DNA from: an uncultured Coriobacteriaceae bacterium
GTDB taxonomy: Bacteria; Actinomycetota; Coriobacteriia; Coriobacteriales; Eggerthellaceae
Reading direction: 5' to 3'
DNA: 11,771 bases
Assembly (NCBI GenBank): GCA_902796815.1
Contig: CADBQL010000074.1
Location: forward strand, 1-11,771
Positions within the stretch are counted from its first letter, which is position 1, and the number at the start of each line of letters is the position of its first letter. Shown here one piece after another: positions 1 through 6,634 of the stretch. The notes beneath the pieces are model-generated. The model saw only the letters and a program-made list of their open reading frames with translations. It was not told the origin of the DNA and did no database searches. The translations under genes were made by a program, and so were the position numbers.

Positions 1-12
1 CAGATAACAACA

Positions 13-49
13 AGGGGAAACAATCGCTTTGAAATCGACCGTTTCCCCT
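13..49 (-). terminator. Probable terminator of the tRNA-Thr transcript
   Basis: A perfect 9-bp inverted repeat (AGGGGAAAC at 13-21, GTTTCCCCT at 41-49) flanks a 19-nt loop. It starts 10 bp past the encoded CCA end of the minus-strand tRNA. Read on the minus strand, the stem is followed by a T-rich but interrupted tail (TTGTTGTTATCT). This fits a weak intrinsic terminator. The long loop and broken T run keep confidence moderate. Confidence 0.55.
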
Positions 50-58
50 GGTCACACA

Positions 59-133
59 TGGAGCCAGCGACAGGAATCGAACCCGCAACCCACTGATTAC
101 AAATCAGTTGCTCTACCGTTGAGCCACGCTGGC
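59..133 (-). tRNA. tRNA-Thr, anticodon UGU
   Basis: The minus strand folds into a complete cloverleaf. It has a 7-bp acceptor stem GCCAGCG/CGCTGGC, a 4-bp D stem (GCTC/GAGC), a 5-bp anticodon stem (ACTGA/TCAGT) with loop TTTGTAA, a 5-nt variable loop, and a T arm with loop TTCGATT whose stem has two G-U pairs. The anticodon TGT (complement at 99-101) reads ACA threonine codons. The discriminator base is T and the CCA end is encoded at 59-61. The gene is divergent from pyrE. No integrase or duplicated tRNA end lies next to it. Confidence 0.97.
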
Positions 134-145
134 AAGCACTCAGTT

Positions 146-174
146 ATTGTACGCTAAATGTGATTGGGCGGCAA
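146..174 (-). promoter_or_regulatory. Sigma-70-type promoter of tRNA-Thr
   Basis: On the minus strand, a -35 box TTGCCG (169-174) and a -10 box TACAAT (146-151) are separated by exactly 17 bp. Transcription would start near 139, only a few bases before the mature tRNA 5' end at 133. That is the usual arrangement for a stable RNA gene. Confidence 0.75.
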
Positions 175-258
175 ATGGTAAATTCGGCGAGTTGCTTCAA
201 AAACACCGCTCGTTCGTGTAGCATTCTAGGTAATTTCTGACGATGGGAGGGATGCTGC

Positions 259-939
259 ATGGAGGAGTACAAGCAAGAATTCATCGAGTTCATGGTCGAA
301 TCCGATGTATTGAAGTTTGGTGATTTCACGCTCAAGAGCGGACGCAAGTCGCCTTTTTTCATGAATGCGGGAGCGTATGTTACCGGTGACCAACTTCACC
401 GTTTGGGCTTGTACTATGCACGCGCCATCTATGAGACGTTCGGCATCGACTTCGATGTCGTGTTCGGGCCAGCGTACAAGGGGATTCCGCTGTCGGTCAT
501 CACGGCCATGGGGATTTCGGAGCTGTATGGCAAGCAGGTGCGCTATTGCTCGAATAGGAAGGAAGCCAAAGACCACGGTGATGCAGGTATCTTGCTCGGT
601 AGTCCTCTCAAGGACGGTGATCGTGTGGTCATGGTCGAGGATGTGACCACGTCGGGCAAATCTATCGACGAGACCTATCCGATCATCATGGCGCAAGCTG
701 CCGTCGAAGTGCGCGGCCTAATGGTGTCGCTCAACCGCCAGGAAGTCGGAAAATCCGGCACGATGAGCGCGTTGGAGGAAGTTAGCAAGACATATGGTTT
801 TCCCACCGCGGCGATTGTGACTATGGGAGAAGTGACCGAGCATCTGCATAACAGAGAATGCGCAGGCCGCGTAGTCATCGACGATGCGTGCAAAGCGGCC
901 ATAGACGCGTATTACGAGCAGTACGGCGTTAAGAACTAG
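259..939 (+). CDS. pyrE: Orotate phosphoribosyltransferase
   Basis: This cytoplasmic enzyme converts orotate and PRPP to orotidine 5'-monophosphate and pyrophosphate, the fifth step of de novo UMP synthesis. The 226-aa length is normal for the family. The signature PRPP-binding loop VVMVEDVTTSGKS lies at residues 123-135, with the acidic pair E127-D128. FGPAYKGIP at 69-77 and KSGRKSP at 26-32 match the PyrE substrate and flexible-loop regions, closest to the E. coli-type branch. The ATG at 259 is preceded by GGGAGG (245-250) at good spacing. murI follows 9 bp after the stop, so the two are probably co-transcribed, although they belong to different pathways. I found no convincing promoter in the 85 bp between the tRNA promoter and this start, and no pyrimidine attenuator. 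Confidence 0.96.
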   Translation: MEEYKQEFIEFMVESDVLKFGDFTLKSGRKSPFFMNAGAYVTGDQLHRLGLYYARAIYETFGIDFDVVFGPAYKGIPLSVITAMGISELYGKQVRYCSNRKEAKDHGDAGILLGSPLKDGDRVVMVEDVTTSGKSIDETYPIIMAQAAVEVRGLMVSLNRQEVGKSGTMSALEEVSKTYGFPTAAIVTMGEVTEHLHNRECAGRVVIDDACKAAIDAYYEQYGVKN

Positions 940-948
940 AGCGTTTGC

Positions 949-1725
949 ATGACCCTCTCTCATGAAGGATATATCGGCGTTTTCGACTCAGGTGTCGGAG
1001 GGATAAGCATCTTGCGCGAGCTTGCGCGGGCGCTTCCACACGAGGATTTCTTGTATTTCGGCGATTCAGCGAACGCTCCCTATGGTGAAAAATCGCGTGA
1101 TCAGGTTTTACGTCGATCCCGTAGCATTGTTGATATGCTGCTTGACGAAGGCTGCAAGGCCATTGTCATTGCATGTAACACGGCGACGTCTGTTGCTGCT
1201 GCCGAGTTGCGCGGCGAATACGCCCATGTGCCCATCGTAGGCGTGGAGCCCGCGCTCAAGCCCGCAACGCTGACGCCCGGCGTCGAGCGCATACTGGTGA
1301 TGGCCACGCCGATCACGCTGCGCCTTGATAAGTACCAACAGCTCGCCGAGCGCTGGGGAGGCGGCCACGAAATCGTCGAGGTTCCGTGCCCGGGTCTTGC
1401 TGCGCGCATCGAACAGGGTAATCTCGAGGCGGATGATCTAGGTGCGTTGCTCGATACTCTGGTCGGTAGCTATTTCGGGTTAGTCGATGGCGTCGTGCTT
1501 GGCTGTACGCACTATCCGTTCGTTTCGCATCGGATTAGGCAGGCTGTCGGTGATGTGCCCTTGTTCGACGGCGCGTGCGGGACGGCGCGCCAGCTCGAGC
1601 GAAGGCTTGCCGACCGTGGTTTGCTGTCTAAATCAAAAGCTCCTGGTGAAGTAGAGTTTTCCTCAAGCAGGGATACATCTGAAGAGCTGGAGCTGTATCG
1701 ATCGTTTTTTGACTTGCCGCTGTAA
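949..1725 (+). CDS. murI: Glutamate racemase
   Basis: MurI is cofactor-independent and interconverts L- and D-glutamate, supplying D-Glu for peptidoglycan stem peptides. The 258-aa product has the N-terminal signature GVFDSGVGG (residues 10-18). The first catalytic cysteine is in ACNTAT (C76) and the second in GCTHYP (C186), so both catalytic residues of the two-base mechanism are present. FGDSANAPYG near residue 40 is also typical. The ATG at 949 is the only sensible in-frame start, because the nearby ATG at 962 is in another frame. It lacks a clear Shine-Dalgarno sequence. With only 9 bp after pyrE, translation probably depends on ribosomes leaving pyrE. Directly downstream, the palindrome cluster at 1734-1863 may act as a 3' stem-loop. 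Confidence 0.96.
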   Translation: MTLSHEGYIGVFDSGVGGISILRELARALPHEDFLYFGDSANAPYGEKSRDQVLRRSRSIVDMLLDEGCKAIVIACNTATSVAAAELRGEYAHVPIVGVEPALKPATLTPGVERILVMATPITLRLDKYQQLAERWGGGHEIVEVPCPGLAARIEQGNLEADDLGALLDTLVGSYFGLVDGVVLGCTHYPFVSHRIRQAVGDVPLFDGACGTARQLERRLADRGLLSKSKAPGEVEFSSSRDTSEELELYRSFFDLPL

Positions 1726-1733
1726 CATCATCA

Positions 1734-1762
1734 ATGAGTATCGCCCCTGGGGCGTGACTCAT
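1734..1762 (+). repeat. Intergenic palindrome, copy 1 (29 bp)
   Basis: The outer arms ATGAGT/ACTCAT and inner arms CGCCCC/GGGGCG surround a single central T. Positions 7-8 of the left arm (AT) do not pair with the right arm, giving a 6+6 bp stem with a small internal loop. The copy starts 9 bp after the murI stop. It could be an mRNA 3' stem-loop or a protein-binding dyad. The sequence does not decide between these. Confidence 0.85.
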
Positions 1763-1768
1763 TTGGAG

Positions 1769-1797
1769 ATGAGTATCGCCCCAGGGGCGTGACTCAT
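1769..1797 (+). repeat. Intergenic palindrome, copy 2 (29 bp)
   Basis: This copy is identical to copy 1 except for a central A instead of T. It lies in the same orientation after a 6-bp spacer. The right arm GGGGCGTGACTCATT is shared with copy 1. Confidence 0.85.
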
Positions 1798-1814
1798 TCG
1801 AGGCGGGCATTCCG

Positions 1815-1843
1815 ATGAGTTTTGCCCCTGGGGCGTGACTCAT
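1815..1843 (+). repeat. Intergenic palindrome, copy 3 (29 bp)
   Basis: The left arm is ATGAGTTTTGCCCC and the right arm is the conserved GGGGCGTGACTCAT. A run of four T follows (1843-1846), so this copy is the best candidate in the cluster for ending pyrE-murI transcription. The T run is short and the stem has an internal mismatch. Confidence 0.8.
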
Positions 1844-1846
1844 TTT

Positions 1847-1863
1847 CCTGGGACGTGACTCAT
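1847..1863 (+). repeat. Partial palindrome copy (right half only)
   Basis: CCTGGGACGTGACTCAT matches the centre and right arm of the family with one substitution (GGGACG for GGGGCG). The left arm is missing. It is probably a decayed or partially deleted fourth copy, 3 bp after copy 3. Confidence 0.65.
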
Positions 1864-1951
1864 TCGGCGTTAAGGGATAGCGGTCGTGCGGTATTTCCAG
1901 AAAGCGTCTGGTCACGGTACGTCACGTTTCAAACTAAAACTATCAGGCGTT

Positions 1952-1979
1952 TTGACCATCAGTCGCAATACGCTATACT
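1952..1979 (+). promoter_or_regulatory. Sigma-70-type promoter of the mobB-mobA fusion gene
   Basis: TTGACC (1952-1957) and TATACT (1974-1979) are separated by 16 bp, both close to consensus. Transcription would start near 1986, leaving a leader of about 20 nt that holds little more than the strong ribosome site AGGGGAGGA. This is the best forward promoter in the window. It indicates that the fusion gene is transcribed independently of pyrE-murI. Confidence 0.75.
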
Positions 1980-2006
1980 TGCGTTCTCGGAAGGGGAGGA
2001 ATTCTT

Positions 2007-3257
2007 ATGATCGATATACCAAGTCCTGCGGTTGCGGTCGTTGGGCGCCATAATTCGGGCAAGACGACGCTGGTTGTAAAAATTATCGAGGAGCTCGTCT
2101 CGCGCGGGCATGACGCGGGGTCTGTCAAGCACCACCATCGCGAGGGGTTCGAAATCGACATTCCGGGCAAGGATTCCTATCGCCACCGCCAGGCGGGAGC
2201 TTCCGAAACTGTGATTGCATCACCTGGGCAGATGGCGTGCATAAAGACCATTGCAGGTGAGATGGAATGTTCGCAGATTGTCAGAAATATGCCAGGTCAC
2301 GACATAATCATCGTCGAAGGCTACCGAAAAAGCGGTCTGCCTACGATCGAGATCATGCGCTCGGGGAATGAAGCGGATGCCAAAGTCGCTGCCGCGTTCG
2401 CGAAAGGTGCTCGCGAGGGGGCATCGCTCGGCGTCGATTTCATACAGGTATCGCGTGGCGATCGAGCGTTCGTCATGGATGCTGACATTGCCCGAAAGAT
2501 GCCCACGTCAAATACGATTGCCGTGGTAACTGACATAGACGAAGCGATTGAGGCGGCGGGTATCTACGGCATCCCGACGTTTGGGATCAACGATGTTTCA
2601 GGGTTGGCCGACTATTTGGAAGGTCATTTCCTGCGGCCGAAAGTGACAATCGTCATCCAGGCTGGAGGCGAGAGCAGGCGCATGGGGCAGAGCAAGGCGC
2701 TTGTGCCTTTTGCTGGTCGTCCGCTGATTTGCCGGTTGATAGAGCGATTAGGGCCCGTCGCCGACGAGCTCGTCATAACGACGAACGAAGGCGGTCGTTT
2801 GGCGTTTCTGAATGATCGATATCCAGAATACGGCATTCGGCTCGTACCGGATCTGCATGATTTCCGCGGTGCGCTGCCTGGTATACACACGGCGTTAGAG
2901 GCGGCGAGCCACCCATATGTGGCCATCGTTGCGTGCGACATGATTTTTGCCTCTCCACGGCTTGTAGTCGCGGAATCCCTTGCGCTCAAAGAGTCCGGTG
3001 CCGATGCGGTCGTGCCGGTCAACAAGCATGGATTCGAGCCGTTTCATGCCATATACCGCCGTTCGACCTGTTTGCCTGCAGTCGAAAGTCTCCTCAGCGC
3101 AGGGGACAAGCGTGCGCAGTCGTTTTTCGGCAGCATAAACATACGACAGTTCACGCAATCCGAAGTGCTTGCCGCAGAACCCATGGGCGGTTGTTTCGTC
3201 AACGCGAACACGCCTGATGACCTGCGAAAGCTCGAAGAGCAGTTTTTGGAAGAGTAG
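2007..3257 (+). CDS. mobBA: MobB-MobA fusion: molybdopterin-guanine dinucleotide biosynthesis protein
   Basis: This is a two-domain cytoplasmic protein of 416 aa. Residues 1 to about 208 are MobB, a GTP-binding P-loop partner, with Walker A GRHNSGKT (13-20), then KHHHREGFEIDIPGKDSYRH and VEGYRKSGLP, all typical of MobB. Residues 212-416 are MobA, the guanylyltransferase that joins GMP from GTP to Mo-molybdopterin to make MGD. Its nucleotide signature is AGGESRRMGQSK (219-230), with the conserved aspartate in ACDM (D311) and a C-terminal NANTPDD motif. The usual leucine before AGG is Q218. Separate mobA and mobB genes are common, and fusions are also known. The ATG at 2007 has a strong ribosome site (1992-2000) and its own promoter. 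The Fe-S protein downstream fits a role in supplying bis-MGD oxidoreductases, though none is encoded in the window. Confidence 0.93.
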   Translation: MIDIPSPAVAVVGRHNSGKTTLVVKIIEELVSRGHDAGSVKHHHREGFEIDIPGKDSYRHRQAGASETVIASPGQMACIKTIAGEMECSQIVRNMPGHDIIIVEGYRKSGLPTIEIMRSGNEADAKVAAAFAKGAREGASLGVDFIQVSRGDRAFVMDADIARKMPTSNTIAVVTDIDEAIEAAGIYGIPTFGINDVSGLADYLEGHFLRPKVTIVIQAGGESRRMGQSKALVPFAGRPLICRLIERLGPVADELVITTNEGGRLAFLNDRYPEYGIRLVPDLHDFRGALPGIHTALEAASHPYVAIVACDMIFASPRLVVAESLALKESGADAVVPVNKHGFEPFHAIYRRSTCLPAVESLLSAGDKRAQSFFGSINIRQFTQSEVLAAEPMGGCFVNANTPDDLRKLEEQFLEE

Positions 3258-3370
3258 ATCTGCGAGTAACGCTGGGCTTTTGTTGCGGTAATACGGTCAG
3301 ACGGGATGCGCCCCTGGTTGTAAAACAAATGTAATCGCACCGCCCAAGAACGCTTGGAGATGAGAGAACT

Positions 3371-4513
3371 ATGCCTAGCATTAACGACATTGCGCAAATT
3401 GCCGAATCGCTTGAGAAAAGCCCGGTGTTTGTCGCTCGAGACCGCTGTGTGGCCGTGCGCAATCGCAACGCGCTTTGCAGGTGCTGCGTAGGCGTGTGCC
3501 CTGTTGACGCCATCGAAGTACGGGCAAACGAGATAAAGCTTGACGCCGGGCTCTGCATGGCGTGCGGTGCATGTACGTCGGTTTGCCCAACTGAGGCGCT
3601 CATACCGCTTAAGCCAACCGATGAGGACTTGGCGAGCGCAGCTGCGGCGGCTACAGTGGCCCTTGAAGGCCATACCGTATTTGCGTGCGCGCGCATTTCT
3701 TCGAAGCACCTGGCCGATCCGAGTTTGTATGCCGAGGTGCCTTGCCTTGCGCGTCTTGACGAGAGCATCGTGCTCAGCTTGGCGTCACGCGGGGCCGAGC
3801 ACGTGACATTTGTCGACGGCACATGCGAAACGTGCAAGTACGGAGCGTGCGTGCCAGTCATTGACGCGACGATGCTCTATTCTAACGAACTGCTTGCCGC
3901 GCACGGAAGCGCAACGCGCGTCGAGCGCGCATCTGAGTTTCCCGACGCCACGCTCGTCGAAAACTCCGAAGGATTGTTCGGCTCGACACGGCGTGGCTTT
4001 TTCTCGGAAGCCGCGGGCGCGGCGAAGGAGACGGCACTTGCTGCGGCGCGTACGACGATCGAGCAAGAATTCGGGTATGTGGAACAGGACGAGCCTATTG
4101 GAACGAGGTTGCGCGTGACGGCTAACGGCGCGATGCCGCATCTCAAGATGCCGCGCCATGAGGCGACGATTAACGCGATGGATGCTATCGGTCTTCCCGT
4201 TGTCGACGAAATCGAGACGCGGCGTTTTTCCACGGTGACGATTGACCTCGACAAGTGCAATGCGTGCGGTATGTGTGCCGTATTCTGCACGTCGGGCGCC
4301 CTTAAGCGCGACGAAGCCAAGAGCTCTTCTGATCCATTGGAGTATCTGGAGTTCTCTGCTGCGGATTGCGTGCAATGCGGGCTGTGCCATGACGTGTGCT
4401 GGAAAGGCGCGCTTTCGATTTCGCCAATCGTGTCATGCGAGCAGCTGTATGATTTCGAGCCTGTGACTTTTGATATGAAGGCGGTCAAGAAGCCGCGCAA
4501 AAAAATGTTCTAA
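3371..4513 (+). CDS. Multi-cluster 4Fe-4S ferredoxin-like protein
   Basis: This is a soluble protein of 380 aa with no signal peptide or membrane segment. It has two ferredoxin-type domains at each end. The second N-terminal motif is canonical (C62, C65, C68, C72), as are both C-terminal ones (C296, C299, C302, C306 and C333, C336, C339, C343). The first motif keeps C36, C39 and C43 but has N33 where the first Cys is expected; C26 or C38 may substitute. The central region has five more cysteines (C106, C125, C152, C155, C160) in FACAR, VPCLAR and GTCETCKYGAC. It recalls the middle of multi-ferredoxin proteins found near molybdenum-enzyme loci, which is my recollection rather than a search result. 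Electron transfer to or from such an enzyme is inferred. Ribosome site GGAGATGAGAG precedes the ATG. The 113-bp gap after mobBA shows no clear promoter. Confidence 0.8.
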   Translation: MPSINDIAQIAESLEKSPVFVARDRCVAVRNRNALCRCCVGVCPVDAIEVRANEIKLDAGLCMACGACTSVCPTEALIPLKPTDEDLASAAAAATVALEGHTVFACARISSKHLADPSLYAEVPCLARLDESIVLSLASRGAEHVTFVDGTCETCKYGACVPVIDATMLYSNELLAAHGSATRVERASEFPDATLVENSEGLFGSTRRGFFSEAAGAAKETALAAARTTIEQEFGYVEQDEPIGTRLRVTANGAMPHLKMPRHEATINAMDAIGLPVVDEIETRRFSTVTIDLDKCNACGMCAVFCTSGALKRDEAKSSSDPLEYLEFSAADCVQCGLCHDVCWKGALSISPIVSCEQLYDFEPVTFDMKAVKKPRKKMF

Positions 4514-4594
4514 AAGCCTTCCGGTTGAGGTTTTGAAGCCGCATCGAACGTTTTTTGCCCAGGGCAGACCGAGTTATGTAAGCCGTCGGTCGCG

Positions 4595-4600
4595 TATACT
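4595..4600 (+). promoter_or_regulatory. Candidate -10 element for the 126-aa membrane protein gene
   Basis: TATACT, 33 bp before the GTG start, is the same -10 hexamer as in the mobBA promoter, with a similar downstream TTGCGT. No good -35 box lies 16-18 bp upstream (the best is GTTATG at 4573-4578), so any promoter is weak or activator-dependent. Confidence 0.4.
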
Positions 4601-4632
4601 GTTGCGTACAGGGAGCGTGCGAGGAGGTAATT

Positions 4633-5013
4633 GTGTCGCAGACGGGTTTTAAGCACATAACGGTTTCGGCGCCCGATGACGATGATGTGGTTGTCTGGGC
4701 GGGGCAAAAAAGTGCGGAAAGTCCAGAAGGGGATTTAAGCGAGCTCGATACGTCGGCGCAGCCTGCTGTGGGCGTCCTTTCGGAAGAACCCATTGAGCCT
4801 GTCGACAAAGCGCCAAAGCCTTCGGTGCGGCCAGAAAATGCTCAGCCTCGGACAGCTATAAGGCCTCCCGCAGCCAGACGCGGCGAATACCGTCCGACGA
4901 CGCTTGAAGACCTGGAACGCGAACCGATGCCAAAAATCCAACGCATTGTGATAATCGCGGCGGTTGTCTGCATAATCGGTGCAATCGTGTATTGCCTTTT
5001 GAAGATGGGGTAA
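4633..5013 (+). CDS. Unknown 126-aa protein with one C-terminal membrane segment
   Basis: I do not recognise this protein. It starts with GTG after a strong ribosome site (GAGGAGGT, 4621-4628), which makes it a convincing gene. Residues 1 to about 100 are polar and probably disordered: an acidic DDDD run near residue 15, many Ser, Glu and Pro, then an arginine-rich stretch near 83-90. A single hydrophobic helix spans about 105-123 (RIVIIAAVVCIIGAIVYCLL), and only a few residues follow it. The layout resembles a tail-anchored protein with the N-terminal part in the cytoplasm. There is no signal peptide and no enzymatic motif. The next gene also encodes a protein with an acidic N-terminal part and one helix, so the two may act together; this is inference from adjacency. 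Codon use resembles that of its neighbours. Confidence 0.8.
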   Translation: MSQTGFKHITVSAPDDDDVVVWAGQKSAESPEGDLSELDTSAQPAVGVLSEEPIEPVDKAPKPSVRPENAQPRTAIRPPAARRGEYRPTTLEDLEREPMPKIQRIVIIAAVVCIIGAIVYCLLKMG

Positions 5014-5033
5014 GATTATTCAATCTCGCTTGT

Positions 5034-5163
5034 CTTGCAAACATGGCGATGCAAGCGGTCGCTTACAAAGTGAACGCGAGCGTAGGGACCAGGTCCCGGC
5101 TCGCCCTTGGTGAGCCGCCGTCCTGTTGTGGATTTGCACGGTAGAGAGCCGGGAAACAGGGCG
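5034..5163 (+). other. Structured intergenic region, possible leader RNA or small RNA
   Basis: The 208-bp gap between the two membrane-protein genes contains consecutive inverted repeats. They are CTTGCA/TGCAAG (5034-5055), AAGCG/CGCTT (5053-5064), ACGC/GCGT (5074-5083), GGGACC/GGTCCC around one A (5085-5097), GGCTCGCC/GGTGAGCC with a 3-nt loop (5098-5116), and a 9-bp stem CGTCCTGTT/AACAGGGCG (5119-5127 with 5155-5163) enclosing about 27 nt. The last two contain one G-U pair each. On the + strand this would form the untranslated leader of the 439-aa protein gene. I compared it by memory with common riboswitches, SRP RNA, RNase P RNA, 6S RNA and T-boxes and found no match. Confidence 0.45.
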
Positions 5164-5221
5164 CTAGCTCACGAATATGAAGATTATGCCGCAGGTGCTG
5201 TGTGGCGGAACGGAATATACG

Positions 5222-6541
5222 ATGGCTAAACGCAGAACAAATCGCATCGATGATTACTATGATGGATACGAAGACGATCCGATTGGGTTGACTGGCGCGT
5301 TCGAGACGGTAAACGACCCGCAATCTGTTCAATATGATGAAGGCGATCAGGCTATTGGCCTGACCCAGGCATTTGCCCGAGTCGGTATGGACGAAGAGCG
5401 CGATTGGCAGGAAGAGCAAAAATGGAAGGGCTTCGATTGGGATAACGGTTGGAAGCCTTCCGAGCACGATGAAAGTGTGCCGGAGTCTTCTGCCGAGCAG
5501 CATTCCCAGAAAGAAGAGAATGTCGCAGCTGAGAGCGCCCAGGACAAGCAAGTAGACGAGACTGCCAATACAAGCGCAGGCTCGTCTGAAGTGGCGGGCG
5601 CGCGTAGCGTGACGAGCGATGCATCGATGTCAGGCGCTATTTGGACCGCGCCTCACGAGATCAACGTCGAAAAGGATCTCGCCAACGCTACACAGGCGAC
5701 ATCGGGAAAGGGAGGCAGGCGACGTGGCCGGCATGCTGCGCACGCTCAGGAGTTGTCGCCTCGCATGAAAAGATCGCACCGCACGCGCAAGCTGCTCATC
5801 GCCCTTGTCGTTTTGCTCGTGCTCGCAGGTTGTGCGCTCGGCTATTTCGCATTCCGCACGTTGACCCATGGCCAGCAAGAAGCCGCGCAGCATGCTCAGG
5901 AAGAGATAGCGGCCACGAAAGACAGCGCGGAAGCGGAGCCGCAGATCGATGACTCGGTCAAGACAGCTGCCCAGCTCGCAGATGTTCCCAACTTGACCAA
6001 GCTCTTTGGAAAATCGTCAGACGCGGCCATCAAGGAGCTCAAGCGCGGCGCTTTTATTTCGTCGAATCGCAAGGTAAAGGAAAAGGGTAGCGCGATTAAG
6101 ACTAATCTGACCGTTGCGCTTGCCGATGAGCCGGCTGACTCCAAGACGGGCACGCCGAGCGTGTATTTGGGACTGGACAAAGATGGCAAGATTATACAAG
6201 TGGGGTATTCCGCATCTGCCGATGCGCTTGGATTCGGGTCGTTGAGTTTCGCCGATGCTGTTAATGGCGACCATGTCATCGAAAAGACGCTTTCCAAGAT
6301 CGGTGTGGACGTAAAAGAGGGATCGGCAGTTTTGCCCAAGGACCGTAATAAGTACGTGACGTACGCTTCCGACAAAACGACCATCGTCAAGGAGCGCTGC
6401 TCCTTCGATGGTGAGGTGAGTATCAACGATAAGCCGTGCGATTGGTCTGCGGTCTTGTCGTATGATTACACGACGCAGGTCATTACAGGAAACCTCTCGG
6501 ATACGGTGCGTATCATCTACGTGTATGTTACGCAGAAATAG
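5222..6541 (+). CDS. Unknown 439-aa single-pass membrane protein
   Basis: I do not recognise the family. The N-terminal part is acidic and low in complexity, with two copies of a short motif: IGLTGAFETV (21-30) and IGLTQAFARV (45-54). A very basic stretch (GGRRRGRH, then KRSHRTRK) comes before one helix at about 191-211, so the N-terminus is predicted inside and about 228 residues outside. The outer part begins with a charged, Ala/Glu-rich helix and continues as a probable mixed alpha/beta domain with two cysteines (ERCSFDG and KPCDWS) that could form a disulfide. I chose ATG 5222 (MAKRRTNRIDD) over ATG 5177 because a weak ribosome site (CGGAA) precedes it and the longer form adds 15 untypical residues with no ribosome site. 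A strong terminator follows. Confidence 0.8.
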   Translation: MAKRRTNRIDDYYDGYEDDPIGLTGAFETVNDPQSVQYDEGDQAIGLTQAFARVGMDEERDWQEEQKWKGFDWDNGWKPSEHDESVPESSAEQHSQKEENVAAESAQDKQVDETANTSAGSSEVAGARSVTSDASMSGAIWTAPHEINVEKDLANATQATSGKGGRRRGRHAAHAQELSPRMKRSHRTRKLLIALVVLLVLAGCALGYFAFRTLTHGQQEAAQHAQEEIAATKDSAEAEPQIDDSVKTAAQLADVPNLTKLFGKSSDAAIKELKRGAFISSNRKVKEKGSAIKTNLTVALADEPADSKTGTPSVYLGLDKDGKIIQVGYSASADALGFGSLSFADAVNGDHVIEKTLSKIGVDVKEGSAVLPKDRNKYVTYASDKTTIVKERCSFDGEVSINDKPCDWSAVLSYDYTTQVITGNLSDTVRIIYVYVTQK

Positions 6542-6568
6542 CCTGGGTGGCAGATAAACCTTGTGGTG

Positions 6569-6622
6569 AGTCGCGCCTCAGGCGAAGCTCATCGGATGAG
6601 TTTCGCCTGAGGCGCGACTTTT
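6569..6622 (+). terminator. Strong intrinsic terminator built from two palindrome-like units
   Basis: The left arm 6569-6592 (AGTCGCGCC to GCTCAT) pairs with the right arm 6596-6619 (ATGAGT to GCGCGACT) over all 24 bp, with one G-U pair and a 3-nt CGG loop. It runs into TTTTCTC. It lies 27 bp after the stop of the 439-aa protein and before the peptidase gene. Each arm is itself palindrome-like (GCCTCAGGC, GCCTGAGGC) and carries a GAGT/ACTC-type end, linking it to the repeat family at 1734 and 9705. Confidence 0.8.
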
Positions 6623-6634
6623 CTCAAGAATACA

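Noticed and set aside
59..133. tRNA as an attachment site for an integrated element
   Set aside because: No integrase, no duplicated tRNA 3' end and no foreign-looking genes are in the window.
226..696. 156-aa minus-strand open frame opposite pyrE
   Set aside because: It lies antisense to a complete, motif-rich pyrE and is a by-product of GC-biased codon use.
1734..1863. Possible CRISPR array in the clustered repeats
   Set aside because: The units are nearly full palindromes, spacers are 3-25 bp and irregular, there are too few copies, and no cas gene is present.
1897..1911. Short inverted repeat CCAGA/TCTGG upstream of the mobBA promoter
   Set aside because: Only 5 bp with a 5-nt loop, about 40 bp upstream of the -35 box. 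Too weak to call an operator.
1822..2010. Small forward open frame, plus a minus-strand frame at 1628-1915, across the repeats
   Set aside because: They are created by the palindromes and their translations repeat the same peptide. No ribosome site is present, and the mobBA promoter and ribosome site overlap the forward frame.
3044..3861. Long minus-strand open frames (about 220 aa) opposite mobBA and the ferredoxin gene
   Set aside because: They are antisense shadows of strong genes with clear motifs, with low-complexity Arg/Ser/Ala composition and no start context.
4551..4566. T run followed by TGCCC/GGGCA as a terminator after the ferredoxin gene
   Set aside because: On the + strand the T run comes before the stem, not after, and the stem is 5 bp with a 1-nt centre. 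On the minus strand it would be followed by A residues.
5085..5163. Known riboswitch (c-di-AMP ydaO type, c-di-GMP, cobalamin, Moco) or T-box
   Set aside because: Phrases such as GGTAGAGAGCCGGG looked suggestive, but the conserved cores I recall for these classes are absent. It is left as an unassigned structure.
5177..5221. Upstream ATG as the start of the 439-aa membrane protein
   Set aside because: No ribosome site precedes it, and the added residues (MKIMPQVLCGGTEYT) look unlike the charged MAKRRT start at 5222. It cannot be fully excluded.
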